NCBI RefSeq assembly: GCF_002197845.1
Contig: NZ_NIDE01000004.1
Location: 682,001 to 746,000, forward strand
Direction: 5' to 3'
Length of the DNA: 64,000 bases
Source of the DNA: Fimbriiglobus ruber
Lineage (GTDB): Bacteria > Planctomycetota > Planctomycetia > Gemmatales > Gemmataceae
A model generated the notes under the pieces. The model saw only the letters and a list, made by a program, of their open reading frames with translations, was not told the DNA's origin and searched no databases. Below are positions 44,564 through 54,110 of the stretch, piece by piece. Every line of letters starts with the position of its first letter. Position 1 is the first letter of the stretch. A program made the translations under genes and the position numbers.

Positions 44564-46108
44564 ATGCCTGCTTCCCCTGAATTGTTGAACGCCGCCCTTC
44601 CGTTGATATCGCGACTGGCCTCGGTTTTGGATCACAACCCGGGTCTCGGTCGTGACTTGGCCGCGTTCGCCCGTGCTTTCGCGGACTGGGCCGAATCCCT
44701 CCCTTCGGCTACAGCCCCGGCTCCCGCGCCGACCGTGGCGGCCCCGGCACCTCCCCCGCCGGTCGAGGTGCCCGCAAGGCCGGCGTCCCCGCCCGTCCCG
44801 ATTTCCTCCCTCCCGCCTCTGGTTTTTAACTCCGCCCCAGCCGCGCCTCCCATCCACTCGGCCTTGATCGACGAACACCCGGAACTCGGCGTCCTCCCGC
44901 TGCCGGTCCTGGTTCAGCGGTGTCGGGTGAAGGCCGCCGCGGCCCGGCTCGTCGTTCAGCAACTGGCTCCCGGGGCCGGGAACACGACCGCCGAAGAGGA
45001 AGACCTGCGGCGGTGGGCCGACCGCCTCCCCGACTGCTATCTGTGGATGCTCGCCCCGGACCGCCCCTCTACGGCACCGAAACTCTGGTCGGACCTCGAA
45101 GGCGGCTACACGACCGTGGCGGACGCGGCCGAGCTGCTACTCGCCTGGGAAGAGTCCGGGACCGCGCTCGGACCGAAGGTCGGCGAGGAAGTGCTGTCGC
45201 TGGCCGCGGAAGCCCAGTCCACACTCCTGTACGCCGTGGCCGACGTCCGAATGGTCAAGCAGGATTACGAACAGGTTCAGCTTTACATCCACATCCGCGA
45301 GGCGGCCCGCAAGCACCGGCTGTTCGTTCACCGCTATCTCAAGCGAGAGGACCGGACCGACCCCGGGAACTGGCCCCAGGTCGTGCGGCGGATCACGGAG
45401 ACGGCCGCGAAGTTCCGCGCGGCCGAGGACAAGTTCAAGTCCCGGCAGAAGATCCTCGGCAACATTCGCTACAAGCTCCAAAAGTTAGCTGCCCGCCCGG
45501 CGGATTACGCGAGCGAGTGGCCGCGAATCATGCAGCTCATCGACGGCGTGATCGCCGACGGCCTGCCGCCCAGCAACGTGGAGCTCCGCGAGTTTCTGGT
45601 TCCCGTTCTCGACTCCATCCCGGACGATCTGGAAACGACCGAGAACGTCCAGCGGGTGTTCCGCGAGATCGACTCGTACCTCGCCGCCCGCGAGGCCGAG
45701 GGCGAACAGCCGAAGCCCGCGCCCCCGACGGCCGAGGTCGCCGAGGTCGCCCGATTGCTCCGCGGACAGGAACTCGTACTGATCGGTGGCCAAGCCCGGC
45801 CGCAGCACCGCGCCGCCCTCATGCGGGCGCTCGGCGTGGGCGACGTCCGCTGGCTGTCGACGCCGGACCACACGTCGTTCACCGTGTTCGAGCCGGACAT
45901 CGCCCGGCCGGAGGTGGCCGTGGTCGTGCTAGCGATCCGGTGGAGCAACCACTCGTACTCGGAAGTTCAGCAGTTCTGCGCGAAGTACGACAAGCCCCTC
46001 GTCCGCCTGCCGCGCGGGTACAACGCCAACCAGGTGGCCCACGAAATCCTGAGCCAGGCCGGCGACCGGCTCCGCGCCGAAGTCGCGGTCGGCGCGGTCG
46101 GGGATTGA
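44564..46108 (+). CDS. DUF2325-domain protein of unknown function
   Basis: Protein of 514 residues. Residues 1-45 are helical, about 46-100 are Pro/Ala-rich, and about 105-380 are helical and charged (DLRRWADRLPDCYLWMLAP, REAARKHRLFVHRYLKRED). The C-terminal ~110 residues resemble DUF2325: ELVLIGGQARPQHRAAL, then GVGDVRWLSTPDHTSF, VAVVVLAIRWSNHSYSEV and DKPLVRLPRGYNANQ, i.e. a Rossmann-like beta-alpha fold with Gly-Gly and conserved His/Ser. The YhaM-like nuclease gene starts only 35 bp downstream on the same strand, so the two may form an operon. DUF2325 occurs in various bacterial contexts without an established activity. Confidence 0.78.
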   Translation: MPASPELLNAALPLISRLASVLDHNPGLGRDLAAFARAFADWAESLPSATAPAPAPTVAAPAPPPPVEVPARPASPPVPISSLPPLVFNSAPAAPPIHSALIDEHPELGVLPLPVLVQRCRVKAAAARLVVQQLAPGAGNTTAEEEDLRRWADRLPDCYLWMLAPDRPSTAPKLWSDLEGGYTTVADAAELLLAWEESGTALGPKVGEEVLSLAAEAQSTLLYAVADVRMVKQDYEQVQLYIHIREAARKHRLFVHRYLKREDRTDPGNWPQVVRRITETAAKFRAAEDKFKSRQKILGNIRYKLQKLAARPADYASEWPRIMQLIDGVIADGLPPSNVELREFLVPVLDSIPDDLETTENVQRVFREIDSYLAAREAEGEQPKPAPPTAEVAEVARLLRGQELVLIGGQARPQHRAALMRALGVGDVRWLSTPDHTSFTVFEPDIARPEVAVVVLAIRWSNHSYSEVQQFCAKYDKPLVRLPRGYNANQVAHEILSQAGDRLRAEVAVGAVGD

Positions 46109-46143
46109 GTTAACGTCCGCGCTCACCGCCCGCGAGGTCTGCC

Positions 46144-47169
46144 GTGTCGCGCCCGAAACCCAAACCCGCCGTCGTGCCCTTCCATCAACTCCAGCCCGGG
46201 CAAATAGCCGATTCCTTCGCCCTTCTGGCGGAGAAGAAACGCGGGACCACGCGGGACGGGAAGCCGTTTTTCACTTGTCGGTTCCGGGACGCGAAACGGA
46301 CGGCCGAGTGCAAGGTGTGGGCGGACTCGCCGATGTTCGCGAACTGCGAATCCGACTGGCAGGCGGGGACGATTTACAAGTTACGCGGCGTGTTCACCGA
46401 CCACGAGAAGTACGGCCCGCAAGTGGACGTGCAGCAACTCCGCCCGGTCAACGACGAGGACAAAGCCGACGGGTTACGCGAAAGCGACTTCTTCGACCGC
46501 TCGCGGTTCGACTCGGACGAAATGTTCGCGGCTCTCCGGTCGCTCGCCGAGCAGGAAGTGCGCGACGTTCCCCTCCGGCAACTCGTCGTCGGCTTACTCG
46601 ACCAGCACGCGGCGGTTCTCAAGGTACTGCCGGCTACGCACCGCCGGTTCCACGCGTTTCCGGGCGGGTGGCTCGAACACACGCTTTCCGTCACCCGTTC
46701 CTGCGTGTGGCTCGCCGAGAAGTACGCGGCCCACTACCCCGAGCTGACGCCGCCCCTGAACCGCGACCTGATCGTCGCCGGGGCGGTCCTCCACGACATC
46801 GGCCGGGTCGCGGAACTCGCGCCCGGTGTGCCCGGCCAACCGGTCGAACGGACCATCCCGGGCCAGTTGTTCGGGCACATACTCCTCGGCCGCGACATGA
46901 TCCGGGAGGCGGCCCGCGCTGTCCCCGAGTTGAACCCGGAACTGCTCACCCTCCTCGAACACATCGTCGTGACGCACCTCACCCTTCCGGAGTGGGGCTC
47001 GCCGCGACTACCTGCCATCCCGGAAGTCCTCGTCCTCCACCACGCCGACGACCTCGACGCGAAGATGGAACTCTACGCCCGCTGCCTGACCCGCGACGCG
47101 ACCGACGGCCCGTTCACCGAGTTCGACCCCACCCTCAAGAAGCCACTGCTCAAACACCGCGGCGTATAA
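46144..47169 (+). CDS. YhaM-like 3'-5' exoribonuclease (OB fold + HD domain)
   Basis: Protein of 341 residues with a GTG start. Residues about 15-105 form an OB-fold nucleic-acid binding domain (IADSFALLAEKKRGTTRDGK, GKPFFTCRFRDAKR, YKLRGVFTDHEKYG). Residues about 150-310 form an HD phosphohydrolase domain with HAFPGGWLEHTLSV, a metal-binding His-Asp pair in AGAVLHDIGRVAEL, GHILLGRDMI and HIVVTHL, and the last Asp in HHADDLDAKME. This is the layout of Bacillus YhaM and the CMP-binding factor family, which degrade RNA or short oligonucleotides 3' to 5'. Followed by a perfect hairpin at 47175-47202. Confidence 0.92.
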   Translation: MSRPKPKPAVVPFHQLQPGQIADSFALLAEKKRGTTRDGKPFFTCRFRDAKRTAECKVWADSPMFANCESDWQAGTIYKLRGVFTDHEKYGPQVDVQQLRPVNDEDKADGLRESDFFDRSRFDSDEMFAALRSLAEQEVRDVPLRQLVVGLLDQHAAVLKVLPATHRRFHAFPGGWLEHTLSVTRSCVWLAEKYAAHYPELTPPLNRDLIVAGAVLHDIGRVAELAPGVPGQPVERTIPGQLFGHILLGRDMIREAARAVPELNPELLTLLEHIVVTHLTLPEWGSPRLPAIPEVLVLHHADDLDAKMELYARCLTRDATDGPFTEFDPTLKKPLLKHRGV

Positions 47170-47174
47170 AACGA

Positions 47175-47202
47175 CACCGCCCGGGTCACGACCCGGGCGG
47201 TG
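47175..47202. terminator. Bidirectional terminator-like hairpin
   Basis: Perfect 12-bp stem CACCGCCCGGGT/ACCCGGGCGGTG (47175-47186 with 47191-47202) and a 4-base loop, between the convergent ends of the nuclease gene and the DUF1549/DUF1553 gene. There is no clear T-run, so Rho-independent function is likely but not certain. Confidence 0.7.
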
Positions 47203-47228
47203 GAAGGTTGCTCAGTGGGCGGCCTTGC

Positions 47229-49181
47229 TTAGTGGTTCAACATGAACTCGTTCGTGTTGAGCAGCGCCCAGAACACGTCCTGGTAGAACGAAACGTCGTG
47301 GGCTCCGGTCGGCGCGACTTGGCCGGTGATGACCGGGCCTTTCGGCTTCGGGCCGGGTTTACCACCGGGGGCGGGCTTCGTACCAGTCGGCTTGCCGCCG
47401 GGCGACGTCTTGGCGCCGGGCGTCGGGCCTTCAGTCTTCGGGGCTTCGCCCTTGACCAGCGCGCCGTGGAGCATGACGCCCTTGAGTTTCGCTTTCTCTT
47501 CCGGGAACGGACGGCGGTTCAGGGTCATCAGGAACAATTCGTCGAGTACGCCGTCCACGTTCGTCCCGCCGCCCTTGCTGTGCTTCGCGACGGCTTTTTC
47601 GACGGCGTTGGTGCCCTTGGCACTGATCTCGTCGTTCAGTTCCCGGCCGTTCATCATGAGCAGAGCCTGAACGACGGTGCCGTTGAACGTGAGTTCGTTC
47701 CCCTCGTCGTCCCCGAAGTTCCGGACGAGTTTGCCCATCCACGCGTCCCGTTCTTTCCGCTTTTGCTGCGAGTCGGCCGTCAGGCCGGCCCGGGTCGCGG
47801 TCATCAGTGATTCGTACAGCACTTCCGGCGACAACGCCTTGAGCGGCATCCGGGCGAAGTACGGGTCGTACTTCTGGTCGGCGTAGTCTTTCGAGGCAAC
47901 GTGGCTCAGCGAGTACGGCTCGCTGGTGCAGATCCATTCCAGCAACAACTTCGGGGAGTATTTGTACTTGGCGAAGTCGGCGGCCAAGCCGTTGAGCAAC
48001 TCGGGGTGAACGACCTCGTTGTGGCTGCCGAAGTCGTCGATCGACGGCTCTTTGTTCAAGCCCCGACCGAACAGGTGGCCCCAGATCCGGTTGACGAACG
48101 CGCGGCTAAAATTGTCGTGCGAGACGACGTACTGGGCCATGACCTCCCGCCGCGTCTTCGCGCCGCTGCTGGTACTCCCGTTGGCCGCTTGCATGGTCTT
48201 GTTCGGGGACTCGCCCTTTTCGGCTTGGGCGTAATCCTTGAGCATGTTCGGCTTGGAGGCCATGAGCTTCCCGTCACGCTTCTCGTAAAACACGATCCCG
48301 GACTGGTTGATCGTGGTGGAATCGCTGATCTCCAGAACGGCGAGGTTGGCCATCATCTGTTGACCGGGAATGTTCCGCGTCGGGGTGCCGTCCCGGGTCG
48401 TTTGCCGGAGGTAAGCGTTCACGCCCCAGAAGTCGGACTGGATCCATTCCTTGTTGAAGGGGTGGTCGTGACACTGGGTACACTGGGTCTGCAACCCGAG
48501 GAACAGGCGGGTGATACGAGAGGTAGCCGGGACGGCGTCGAACGGCCCGAGTTCGGTCCGCTTTTCGGGCGGGTTATTGTCGCCCAGCTGGTGGGCGATA
48601 AAGTTCACTTCACCGTGCTGGTTCGATTTCCCTGTCGCGGTCAACAGCTGAACCACCATGTCGCGGTACGAACGGTCTTCGCCGAACGCCTTGTACAGCC
48701 AGAGCCCCATCTGCTCACGGTATCGCGCGTCGACGGTGCGACTCATGAGCCACACCGTCCAGATGTGCGACCAGTGCTGGGCGTACTCGGAGGTGTAGTC
48801 GAACACCATCGGCTTGCCGTCGGCCCCCTTGAACGGCGTGCCGCTACTCTTTGGTTTATACGCGCCGTCATACAGCAGTCGTTTGACGAGCTTGGCCCGC
48901 TTGTCCGCGGACTTGTCTTGTTCAAAGTCGATGACTTCTTCCGGCGTGGCGACGCGGCCGATGAGGTCGATGAAGACCCGGCGAATGAACTCGTGGTCGC
49001 TGGCCTTGGCGGCCGGTTTTTTGATCTCGGCGGCCTTCCACCCCTCGGCGATCTTTTCGTTAATGAGGGCCGTCTGTGAGTGGGCAGCGGCGACGGGTGC
49101 GGCGGCGTCGGCGGCGCGGGCGGCCGGGACGCTGGCCGCGAGAAGGCCGGCGGCGAACACCGCGGCGATCAGACGGTTCAT
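47229..49181 (-). CDS. DUF1549/DUF1553 secreted protein
   Basis: Planctomycete-type exported protein of 650 residues with a signal peptide (MNRLIAAVFAAGLLAASVPAARA). The DUF1549 region is at about 40-270: FIRRVFIDLIGRVATPEEV, then QTQCTQCHDHPFNKEWIQSDFWG, which carries a CxxCH motif. The DUF1553 region is at about 340-640: RAFVNRIWGHLFGRGL, DDFGSHNEVVHPELLNGLA, and the usual late part ALLMMNGRELND and FYQDVFWALLNTNEFMLNH. A Pro/Gly/Lys linker sits just before the C-terminus. This family usually occurs together with DUF1501 and cytochrome c proteins; here no DUF1501 gene is adjacent. Function unproven. Confidence 0.92.
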   Translation of the reverse strand: MNRLIAAVFAAGLLAASVPAARAADAAAPVAAAHSQTALINEKIAEGWKAAEIKKPAAKASDHEFIRRVFIDLIGRVATPEEVIDFEQDKSADKRAKLVKRLLYDGAYKPKSSGTPFKGADGKPMVFDYTSEYAQHWSHIWTVWLMSRTVDARYREQMGLWLYKAFGEDRSYRDMVVQLLTATGKSNQHGEVNFIAHQLGDNNPPEKRTELGPFDAVPATSRITRLFLGLQTQCTQCHDHPFNKEWIQSDFWGVNAYLRQTTRDGTPTRNIPGQQMMANLAVLEISDSTTINQSGIVFYEKRDGKLMASKPNMLKDYAQAEKGESPNKTMQAANGSTSSGAKTRREVMAQYVVSHDNFSRAFVNRIWGHLFGRGLNKEPSIDDFGSHNEVVHPELLNGLAADFAKYKYSPKLLLEWICTSEPYSLSHVASKDYADQKYDPYFARMPLKALSPEVLYESLMTATRAGLTADSQQKRKERDAWMGKLVRNFGDDEGNELTFNGTVVQALLMMNGRELNDEISAKGTNAVEKAVAKHSKGGGTNVDGVLDELFLMTLNRRPFPEEKAKLKGVMLHGALVKGEAPKTEGPTPGAKTSPGGKPTGTKPAPGGKPGPKPKGPVITGQVAPTGAHDVSFYQDVFWALLNTNEFMLNH

Positions 49182-49407
49182 TCAACACCCCTCTGGGGAG
49201 TCCGGAAATGTGATATCCTGCCGCAGGTTACGACAGGGCTGTCGGCGAAGAACGGAATACCAGTTACATTCTAAACGGTGCGCGGTGGTCGGGTCTAGAA
49301 CCCGGTGTCAATAAACTCCGGGTATTCGCACGCGACCGCGCCCGCTAATATTGTGACGCGGTCGGACCGCCGGGAGTTCCCGATCTTGCCACGCGGTAAG
49401 GTAGTTC

Positions 49408-49791
49408 ATGAATCTCGACTTGCGCACCATCGCCGAGAACATTCGGCGGACAGCCGACGAAGAATTGCTCGACCGGGTCACGGTCTACCGGGAAGAAATG
49501 GAGCCGGCCGCGGTCGACCTGATCGAGGGCGAACTGGCCCGCCGGGGCTTCCGCCCCGAGGCGATCGCGGAACACGAGCGGTCGCGGCGGGAACAGACGA
49601 TTCTCACCGAGAACGGGATCGTCCGGCGGTGTCACTTCTGCGACCGCCCGGCCGTTTGCCGAGCTTGGGGGTGGCACCGGCTCTGGGAACGGGTGCCGTT
49701 ATTCCCACGCTTTTTCGCCTACTGTGCCGTCCACGCACCCGGCGCAAGTCAGCGTGTGGAAAAAGAATTCGGGCCGGACGACGGCCCGTAA
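49408..49791 (+). CDS. Hypothetical protein with a cysteine cluster
   Basis: Protein of 127 residues with ATG at 49408. It has two parts: a helical N-terminus (LRTIAENIRRTADEELLDRV) and a Cys-rich C-terminal part with CHFCDRPAVC and YCAVHAP, which could bind a metal ion. A conserved-looking segment DLIEGELARRGFRPEAIAEH resembles short C-terminal helices of membrane-linked small planctomycete proteins. No known family. It is divergent from the DUF1549/1553 gene and convergent with the small basic gene at 49821. Confidence 0.72.
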   Translation: MNLDLRTIAENIRRTADEELLDRVTVYREEMEPAAVDLIEGELARRGFRPEAIAEHERSRREQTILTENGIVRRCHFCDRPAVCRAWGWHRLWERVPLFPRFFAYCAVHAPGASQRVEKEFGPDDGP

Positions 49792-49820
49792 TCCGATCGC
49801 ACGCTGTAGATCGCGTCCGC

Positions 49821-50069
49821 TTACTTCTTGGCCAGGAACGCCTTCACTTCGACTTCGGTGATTTGCGTAGCGGGCTTGCCCAGCTTTTCGCTCAGCCAGC
49901 TCTGAACGGCGGGCGTGTACGGGAACTGGCCCTTGCCGACGAGTTCGGTAAACCGCTTGTCGCGGTTGGCGCGCTGTTTGCGCTTCAGGTGGCCGTTTTC
50001 GACGCGGGTAATGCGTCCGTTCGCACGGGCACGGTCCATTCGCGAGGCAGTCGACATCCGGTGAGCCAT
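49821..50069 (-). CDS. Small basic protein
   Basis: Protein of 82 residues from the ATG at 50069. The first half is strongly basic (MDRARANGRITRVENGHLKRKQRANRDKR), which suggests RNA or DNA binding; the second half (PYTPAVQSWLSEKLGKPATQ, EVEVKAFLAKK) looks like a small folded helix-strand unit. It may be a conserved planctomycete small protein, perhaps ribosome- or nucleoid-associated, but I do not recognise the family. Confidence 0.65.
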   Translation of the reverse strand: MAHRMSTASRMDRARANGRITRVENGHLKRKQRANRDKRFTELVGKGQFPYTPAVQSWLSEKLGKPATQITEVEVKAFLAKK

Positions 50070-50175
50070 GACGAGATCCCCTACTCCACTCAACGATATC
50101 GGTTCAATTTGAAGAACAGGTAGTATAGTCCCGCCGCCCGAAACGGGAAGTGCGCGTTGCCGGCAGGAACACAAT

Positions 50176-50220
50176 GAGCCCGGTCCGCGGCGGCACCGAG
50201 TACCGCCGCGGACCGGGCTC
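50176..50220 (-). terminator. Long hairpin after the porin gene
   Basis: Perfect 18-bp stem (50176-50193 with 50203-50220) and a 9-base loop, located 27 bp past the stop of the minus-strand porin gene. There is no T-run, but the position and stability fit transcription termination or mRNA protection. Confidence 0.75.
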
Positions 50221-50247
50221 TGGTTCGAGTCGTGTCCGCTCACCCGA

Positions 50248-51552
50248 TTAGTACGTCAACGTCAGCCCGAAGTTGAACCCGTGCAGCCACAGGTCCGCGT
50301 CGGTGATGCCGTTCGACACCGTCGGGAACTTGGTGCTGTACGTCGGCGAGGTCGGGAGCTGGCTGACGGCGATGTTCGCGTTCAGCTGGTCGCCCGGCCG
50401 GGCCACGTGGTTCAGGTACATGAGCTGGTACCCGGCGAACACGTTCATCCACGACGTCACCTGGAAGCCGAGCTGCAGGTTCAGTTCCGGCAGGACGCCG
50501 AACTTGTTCTGGGTCATCTGGCCGAGGTAGTTGCCGCTCCCGTAGAACCCGCCCGCGGTCGACGTCGGGGCGACGAGCGGACCATTCGTCAGTGTCGTAC
50601 TCCCGTTGACGTTGACCACCTCGCGGACCCCGCCGATCGCGATCTTGCCCGTCAAATCGAGGAACCACCGGCCGGTGGCGTAGCTCATCCGGCCGCCGAC
50701 CTGGCCGCCGTAGAACTGGTTCCGCGTGCTGATCAAATCGTGCGTCGAGACGGAGCCGGACGAGAGGCCGAGCCCGTCGAACGCCGTCACCCCGCCGGGC
50801 AGCAGGGTGCTGGCCGAATAGAGGTTGAGCGACTCGGTCTCCTGGAAGAACCGGAAGCCGGTGATCAGGTCGAACGTCACCGGGCCGCCCTGGGCGAGCC
50901 GGATGAACGGGTTCGTCTCGAACCCCCAGACCTGCATCCCGGCGTTTTGCTCGATGGCCCCGTTGTACGCCCCCGGGGCGGCGATGATCACGGAGTTCTG
51001 CTGCTTGGTGACCGGGTCGTAGAACGGCCGCGCGACGACCATCGATGAGGTCGGCCCGATCCCCTGGGTGTCCGTGACCCGGCCGATGTACATCACGTCG
51101 CCTTCGAACCCGAAGCGGGAGTCGCCGACGAACCCGCCGATCCCGACCTTGATCCCGGACATCGTCCCGTACCCGACACTATCGTTACCCAGCAGGGTGG
51201 TGGTGCCCGCGTTGCCGAGGATGCCGAGGGCCGGCCCGCCGGTCGCCAGCGGGGTGGCGATGTTTGAGTGGTTGGTGAACATCAACAGGTAACTGGCTTC
51301 GGTATAGATGCGGGTCGCCGGCCCGCTGCCACCTCCGCCCGCGCCCCCGCCCCCGCTCGGAAAGAGCGACGCCCCGAGGGCGTCGCCCGTGGTCACGGTA
51401 GTCGGTGCGGACTCGGTAACCGTACCCCCGGGTGGGGCTGTGAGCGAAACGACCGGGGCCGGGGATTGGGTGGTGGTCGGAAGTTGTTGGGCACCCACCT
51501 CACCGGCTGCGACACCCAGGGCCATACTGGCTCCGAGGATGAACTTCTTCAT
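50248..51552 (-). CDS. BBP7-type beta-barrel porin-like outer membrane protein
   Basis: Protein of 434 residues; the ATG at 51552 has GAGGAG before it and starts a signal peptide (MKKFILGASMALGVAAGEVGA). After a Pro/Thr/Gly-rich segment the chain shows alternating beta strands with aromatic ends, such as RIYTEASYLLMFTNHSNIATP, GIKVGIGGFVGDSRFGFEGDVMYIG, GYQLMYLNHVARPGDQLN and the final LWLHGFNFGLTLTY. The 'W..A.YLLW..' start, SGIKVG strand, 'FGGQVG' element and the 'HGF..GL...F/Y' end are as in the planctomycete BBP7 family of putative porins. It should lie in the outer membrane. It is divergent from the acyltransferase gene. Confidence 0.9.
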   Translation of the reverse strand: MKKFILGASMALGVAAGEVGAQQLPTTTQSPAPVVSLTAPPGGTVTESAPTTVTTGDALGASLFPSGGGGAGGGGSGPATRIYTEASYLLMFTNHSNIATPLATGGPALGILGNAGTTTLLGNDSVGYGTMSGIKVGIGGFVGDSRFGFEGDVMYIGRVTDTQGIGPTSSMVVARPFYDPVTKQQNSVIIAAPGAYNGAIEQNAGMQVWGFETNPFIRLAQGGPVTFDLITGFRFFQETESLNLYSASTLLPGGVTAFDGLGLSSGSVSTHDLISTRNQFYGGQVGGRMSYATGRWFLDLTGKIAIGGVREVVNVNGSTTLTNGPLVAPTSTAGGFYGSGNYLGQMTQNKFGVLPELNLQLGFQVTSWMNVFAGYQLMYLNHVARPGDQLNANIAVSQLPTSPTYSTKFPTVSNGITDADLWLHGFNFGLTLTY

Positions 51553-51922
51553 CTGCTCTCCTCGCATCGGACGGATTTCATTCCGGTTGTCGGTGGGGAC
51601 TGGCCGCGAGCCGGAACACACCCCCTAACCCGATCTGCCCATAACATCGGCAACATTCGGCTGCGCAGACGAGCCATTTTTACCCGTTAAATCAACGAAC
51701 CCCGAGTTTCCCACGCAGTCGTTACAACCCGAAATCCCCCAACTTGCCCGGTTGGGTAAAACCGAACACGGGTGCGGCCACGCGGCCAAAAAGCAGAAAA
51801 GGTGCAACTGAATGCTTACCATTCGCTCGTGTTGGGCCGGAGCGTGAACGTCGTGCGCCGTTGACCCCGGTCCACCGCGGCGGTAGAGTGCCGCGCGTCG
51901 ATTCGCGGCGCGAGGGCCGGCT
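51553..51922. other. Divergent intergenic region between porin and acyltransferase genes
   Basis: 370 bp without a supportable gene. It must hold promoters for both flanking genes. I saw no convincing -35/-10 pair. Confidence 0.4.
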
Positions 51923-53044
51923 TTGCGGTTCAACAACATCCAGATCCTGCGAGTGGTCGCGGCCCTCGGGGTCGTGGCGATCCACCTTTCGTATTACGCG
52001 GTCGCCGATTTCCGTGCCGACCTGGAGGCGATGGCTTGGGTCCGCGCGGAGCGTGTTACCGAAGCGTGCGTCCCACTCCTCTTCGCCGTCTCAGGTTTTG
52101 TGCTCACCCACGTTCTGCAGTCGGCTCCGACGGGTCGATATCTGCTCGGCCGCGCGATTCGCATTTACCCCGGTTACTGGCTGGCGATGTTCGTGGCGGC
52201 GTGTCTCAAAAGCAACGGTTTGCCCGGGATCGCGCTGCCGTGGATGGCAGGACGCGTCACGGCACCCGGTTTGTTGTTGCTGCCCGCGGGACAGTCAGGC
52301 GTCGGGTTGCTCCTACTCGGAAGTGAGTGGACGCTGTTCTACGAGATGACGCTGGCTTTCGCGCTCGGGATATTTGCGCTGTTCGGAGCCCGACGAGCGG
52401 TCCCGATCGCGGCCGGGGTGTGGGCAGTGGTGATTGCCGTCCGGATCGCAGTATGGCCTAACATGGCGCTCGATTCGATTCCCCGGTGGGATACGGTACT
52501 CATCTCGGCGTTCAACCTCCCGTTCCTGTTCGGGGTGTTGGCGTACTACCCGCGTAACATTGGCCGCCGGTGGCGGTGGGCCGTTCTTGCCGCGACGGTT
52601 GGGTTCGCCGGATTTGGTATCCCGTGGGTTCCCGCGGGCGAGTTGAGGTACTGTGCGTGGTCAGTGGTAGCCGGCCTGGCGATGTGGCTGGCCGTTCAGT
52701 TCCGGCAGGCCAATGACCGCAACCTCTTCGTCCGACTCGGTGATTTGACTTACGGGCTGTACCTCCTGCATGTGCCCATCATTCTGGGCGTGTTTTTGTT
52801 GCTGCGTAACCGGGAACTGTTTGTCGGTTCGGAAGCCGGTGTCGCGCTCGCGGGTCTCGCGGCCATAGTCGGCGGCTTGTTGTTCGGGTGGGTGGAGTCG
52901 ATCGTCCACGCGCGGCTGCGCCCACTCGCAAAACTGCGCGGTGCGGACATTCGCACGTGGTCGATACGGCAGCGCAGTCGGTTCGGGGCGCGGAGAGACG
53001 TGCCCATTCTCTCACAACCAGTCGCGGACGTCCGCAAGAGTTGA
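51923..53044 (+). CDS. Acyltransferase family 3 membrane protein
   Basis: Integral membrane acyltransferase of 373 residues, start TTG with GAGG upstream. The family's first helix motif is NIQILRVVAALGVVAIHLSY, with the catalytic His in AIHL. It is followed by about ten transmembrane helices (for example LTHVLQSAPTGRYLLGRAIR with the conserved Arg, LLLLGSEWTLFYEMTLAFAL, FLFGVLAYYPRNIG and GDLTYGLYLLHVPIILGVFL). Such enzymes put acetyl or other acyl groups on surface sugars such as O-antigen or exopolysaccharide. The target here is unknown. The 3' end nearly abuts the convergent WD40 gene (16 bp). Confidence 0.9.
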   Translation: MRFNNIQILRVVAALGVVAIHLSYYAVADFRADLEAMAWVRAERVTEACVPLLFAVSGFVLTHVLQSAPTGRYLLGRAIRIYPGYWLAMFVAACLKSNGLPGIALPWMAGRVTAPGLLLLPAGQSGVGLLLLGSEWTLFYEMTLAFALGIFALFGARRAVPIAAGVWAVVIAVRIAVWPNMALDSIPRWDTVLISAFNLPFLFGVLAYYPRNIGRRWRWAVLAATVGFAGFGIPWVPAGELRYCAWSVVAGLAMWLAVQFRQANDRNLFVRLGDLTYGLYLLHVPIILGVFLLLRNRELFVGSEAGVALAGLAAIVGGLLFGWVESIVHARLRPLAKLRGADIRTWSIRQRSRFGARRDVPILSQPVADVRKS

Positions 53045-53060
53045 CGACGCGGCCGGGTCT

Positions 53061-54081
53061 TCAACCCAGATCCCATATCAGTACTTGCCCGTGCCCCGCT
53101 CCTGCCGCACAGGTCAACCCGTCCGGCGCGAACGCGACACTGTGCAAGGGACCGAGGTTCCACGCGAACCGGGCCGTTTCGCGGAACGAGGCGGTGTCGT
53201 AGAAGGTGATCGTGCCGTCTAACGAGGCGGCAGCCAGAGTCTGTCCGTCTGGGTTGTACGCCCAGTCGGTGAACGGGGCATTGGTCCGCAGGTGGGCCAG
53301 TAGGTCGCCGGCCTTCGTGTCCCAGATGGCGATTGTGCCGCCCGCGAGCGCGATCAACTGTTTCCCGCCGCCGCAAACCCAACTGCCCGAACGCCCTCGT
53401 TCCGCCGCTCACGGCTCGGGTGTTCAACGATCCGCAGCGGGGTGTGTCGGATGATGTCGTAGAGCCTGACACCGCCACCGGTTCCCACGGCAACGTACCG
53501 TCCGTCCGGAGAACAGGACAGGCAGTCGGCACCGACTCCGCCGGGATTCGGAAGTGGTATGAGTCGGATTTCGTCTTCCGCTTCATCGTTGAACAGGGCG
53601 GTCAGGTTCCACCCGACAGCCAGTGGAACGGGACGGCACCGGGCCACAGTCCGGCGTACAAGGTTTCTCCGTCCGGACCGAACGCCACACAACTTACGGG
53701 GAGAGGAATCGCGGCGTCACCAGGGTCGTATTCGGGCACCAGGTCGTCGCGGGGCCCCTCCCATCTCAGATCCATTTCCCGGTAGGGTTGGGCCCATGTG
53801 TCGATAAGTTCAACCCGTTCTCCAATATCGTCAACGACAGCCCGCGCGACCATCTCCAGATCGGTACTCACGGCCGGGTCGGGGTATTGCTCCCGCTCTT
53901 CGCCCTCGAATTCCAGGACATTGTCGAGCCGGTCCCGGCGCAGGTCCCACCAATACACCCCGCGGGCGGCCTGCATTTCGCCCACGAACGCGCAGAATAC
54001 CTGCCCGTCTGGTCGATAGCGTAAGCCGCGGACCATGTCCGCGGGTTCGGTCAGGTCAGGATGAAGTTGGAAGACGCGCAT
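53061..54081 (-). CDS. WD40-type protein, reading frame broken twice
   Basis: Three overlapping frames together encode one WD40-like beta-propeller protein of ~340 residues: it starts MRVFQLHPDLTEPADMV, passes into PNPGGVGADCLSCSPDGRYV and ends GHGQVLIWDLG. The breaks are at 53612-53614 and 53378-53380. Each repairs with a single added G in a GGG run (minus strand), giving LSG-WNLTALF and AVG-VCGGGKQLIAL. Seven or so repeats with SPDG/GPDG and WD endings are visible. No signal peptide, so probably cytoplasmic. The breaks are probably sequencing deletions, but a decayed gene is also possible. A palindromic repeat lies directly upstream. Confidence 0.7.
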
Positions 54082-54110
54082 CGGGTTCGTCTGGGAGAAT
54101 CTGGCTGCGC

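Noticed and set aside
50221-50250. tRNA-like GGTTCGAGTC stretch beside the porin terminator
   Set aside because: Only a T-loop-like heptamer is present; no acceptor stem, anticodon arm or D-loop can be drawn.
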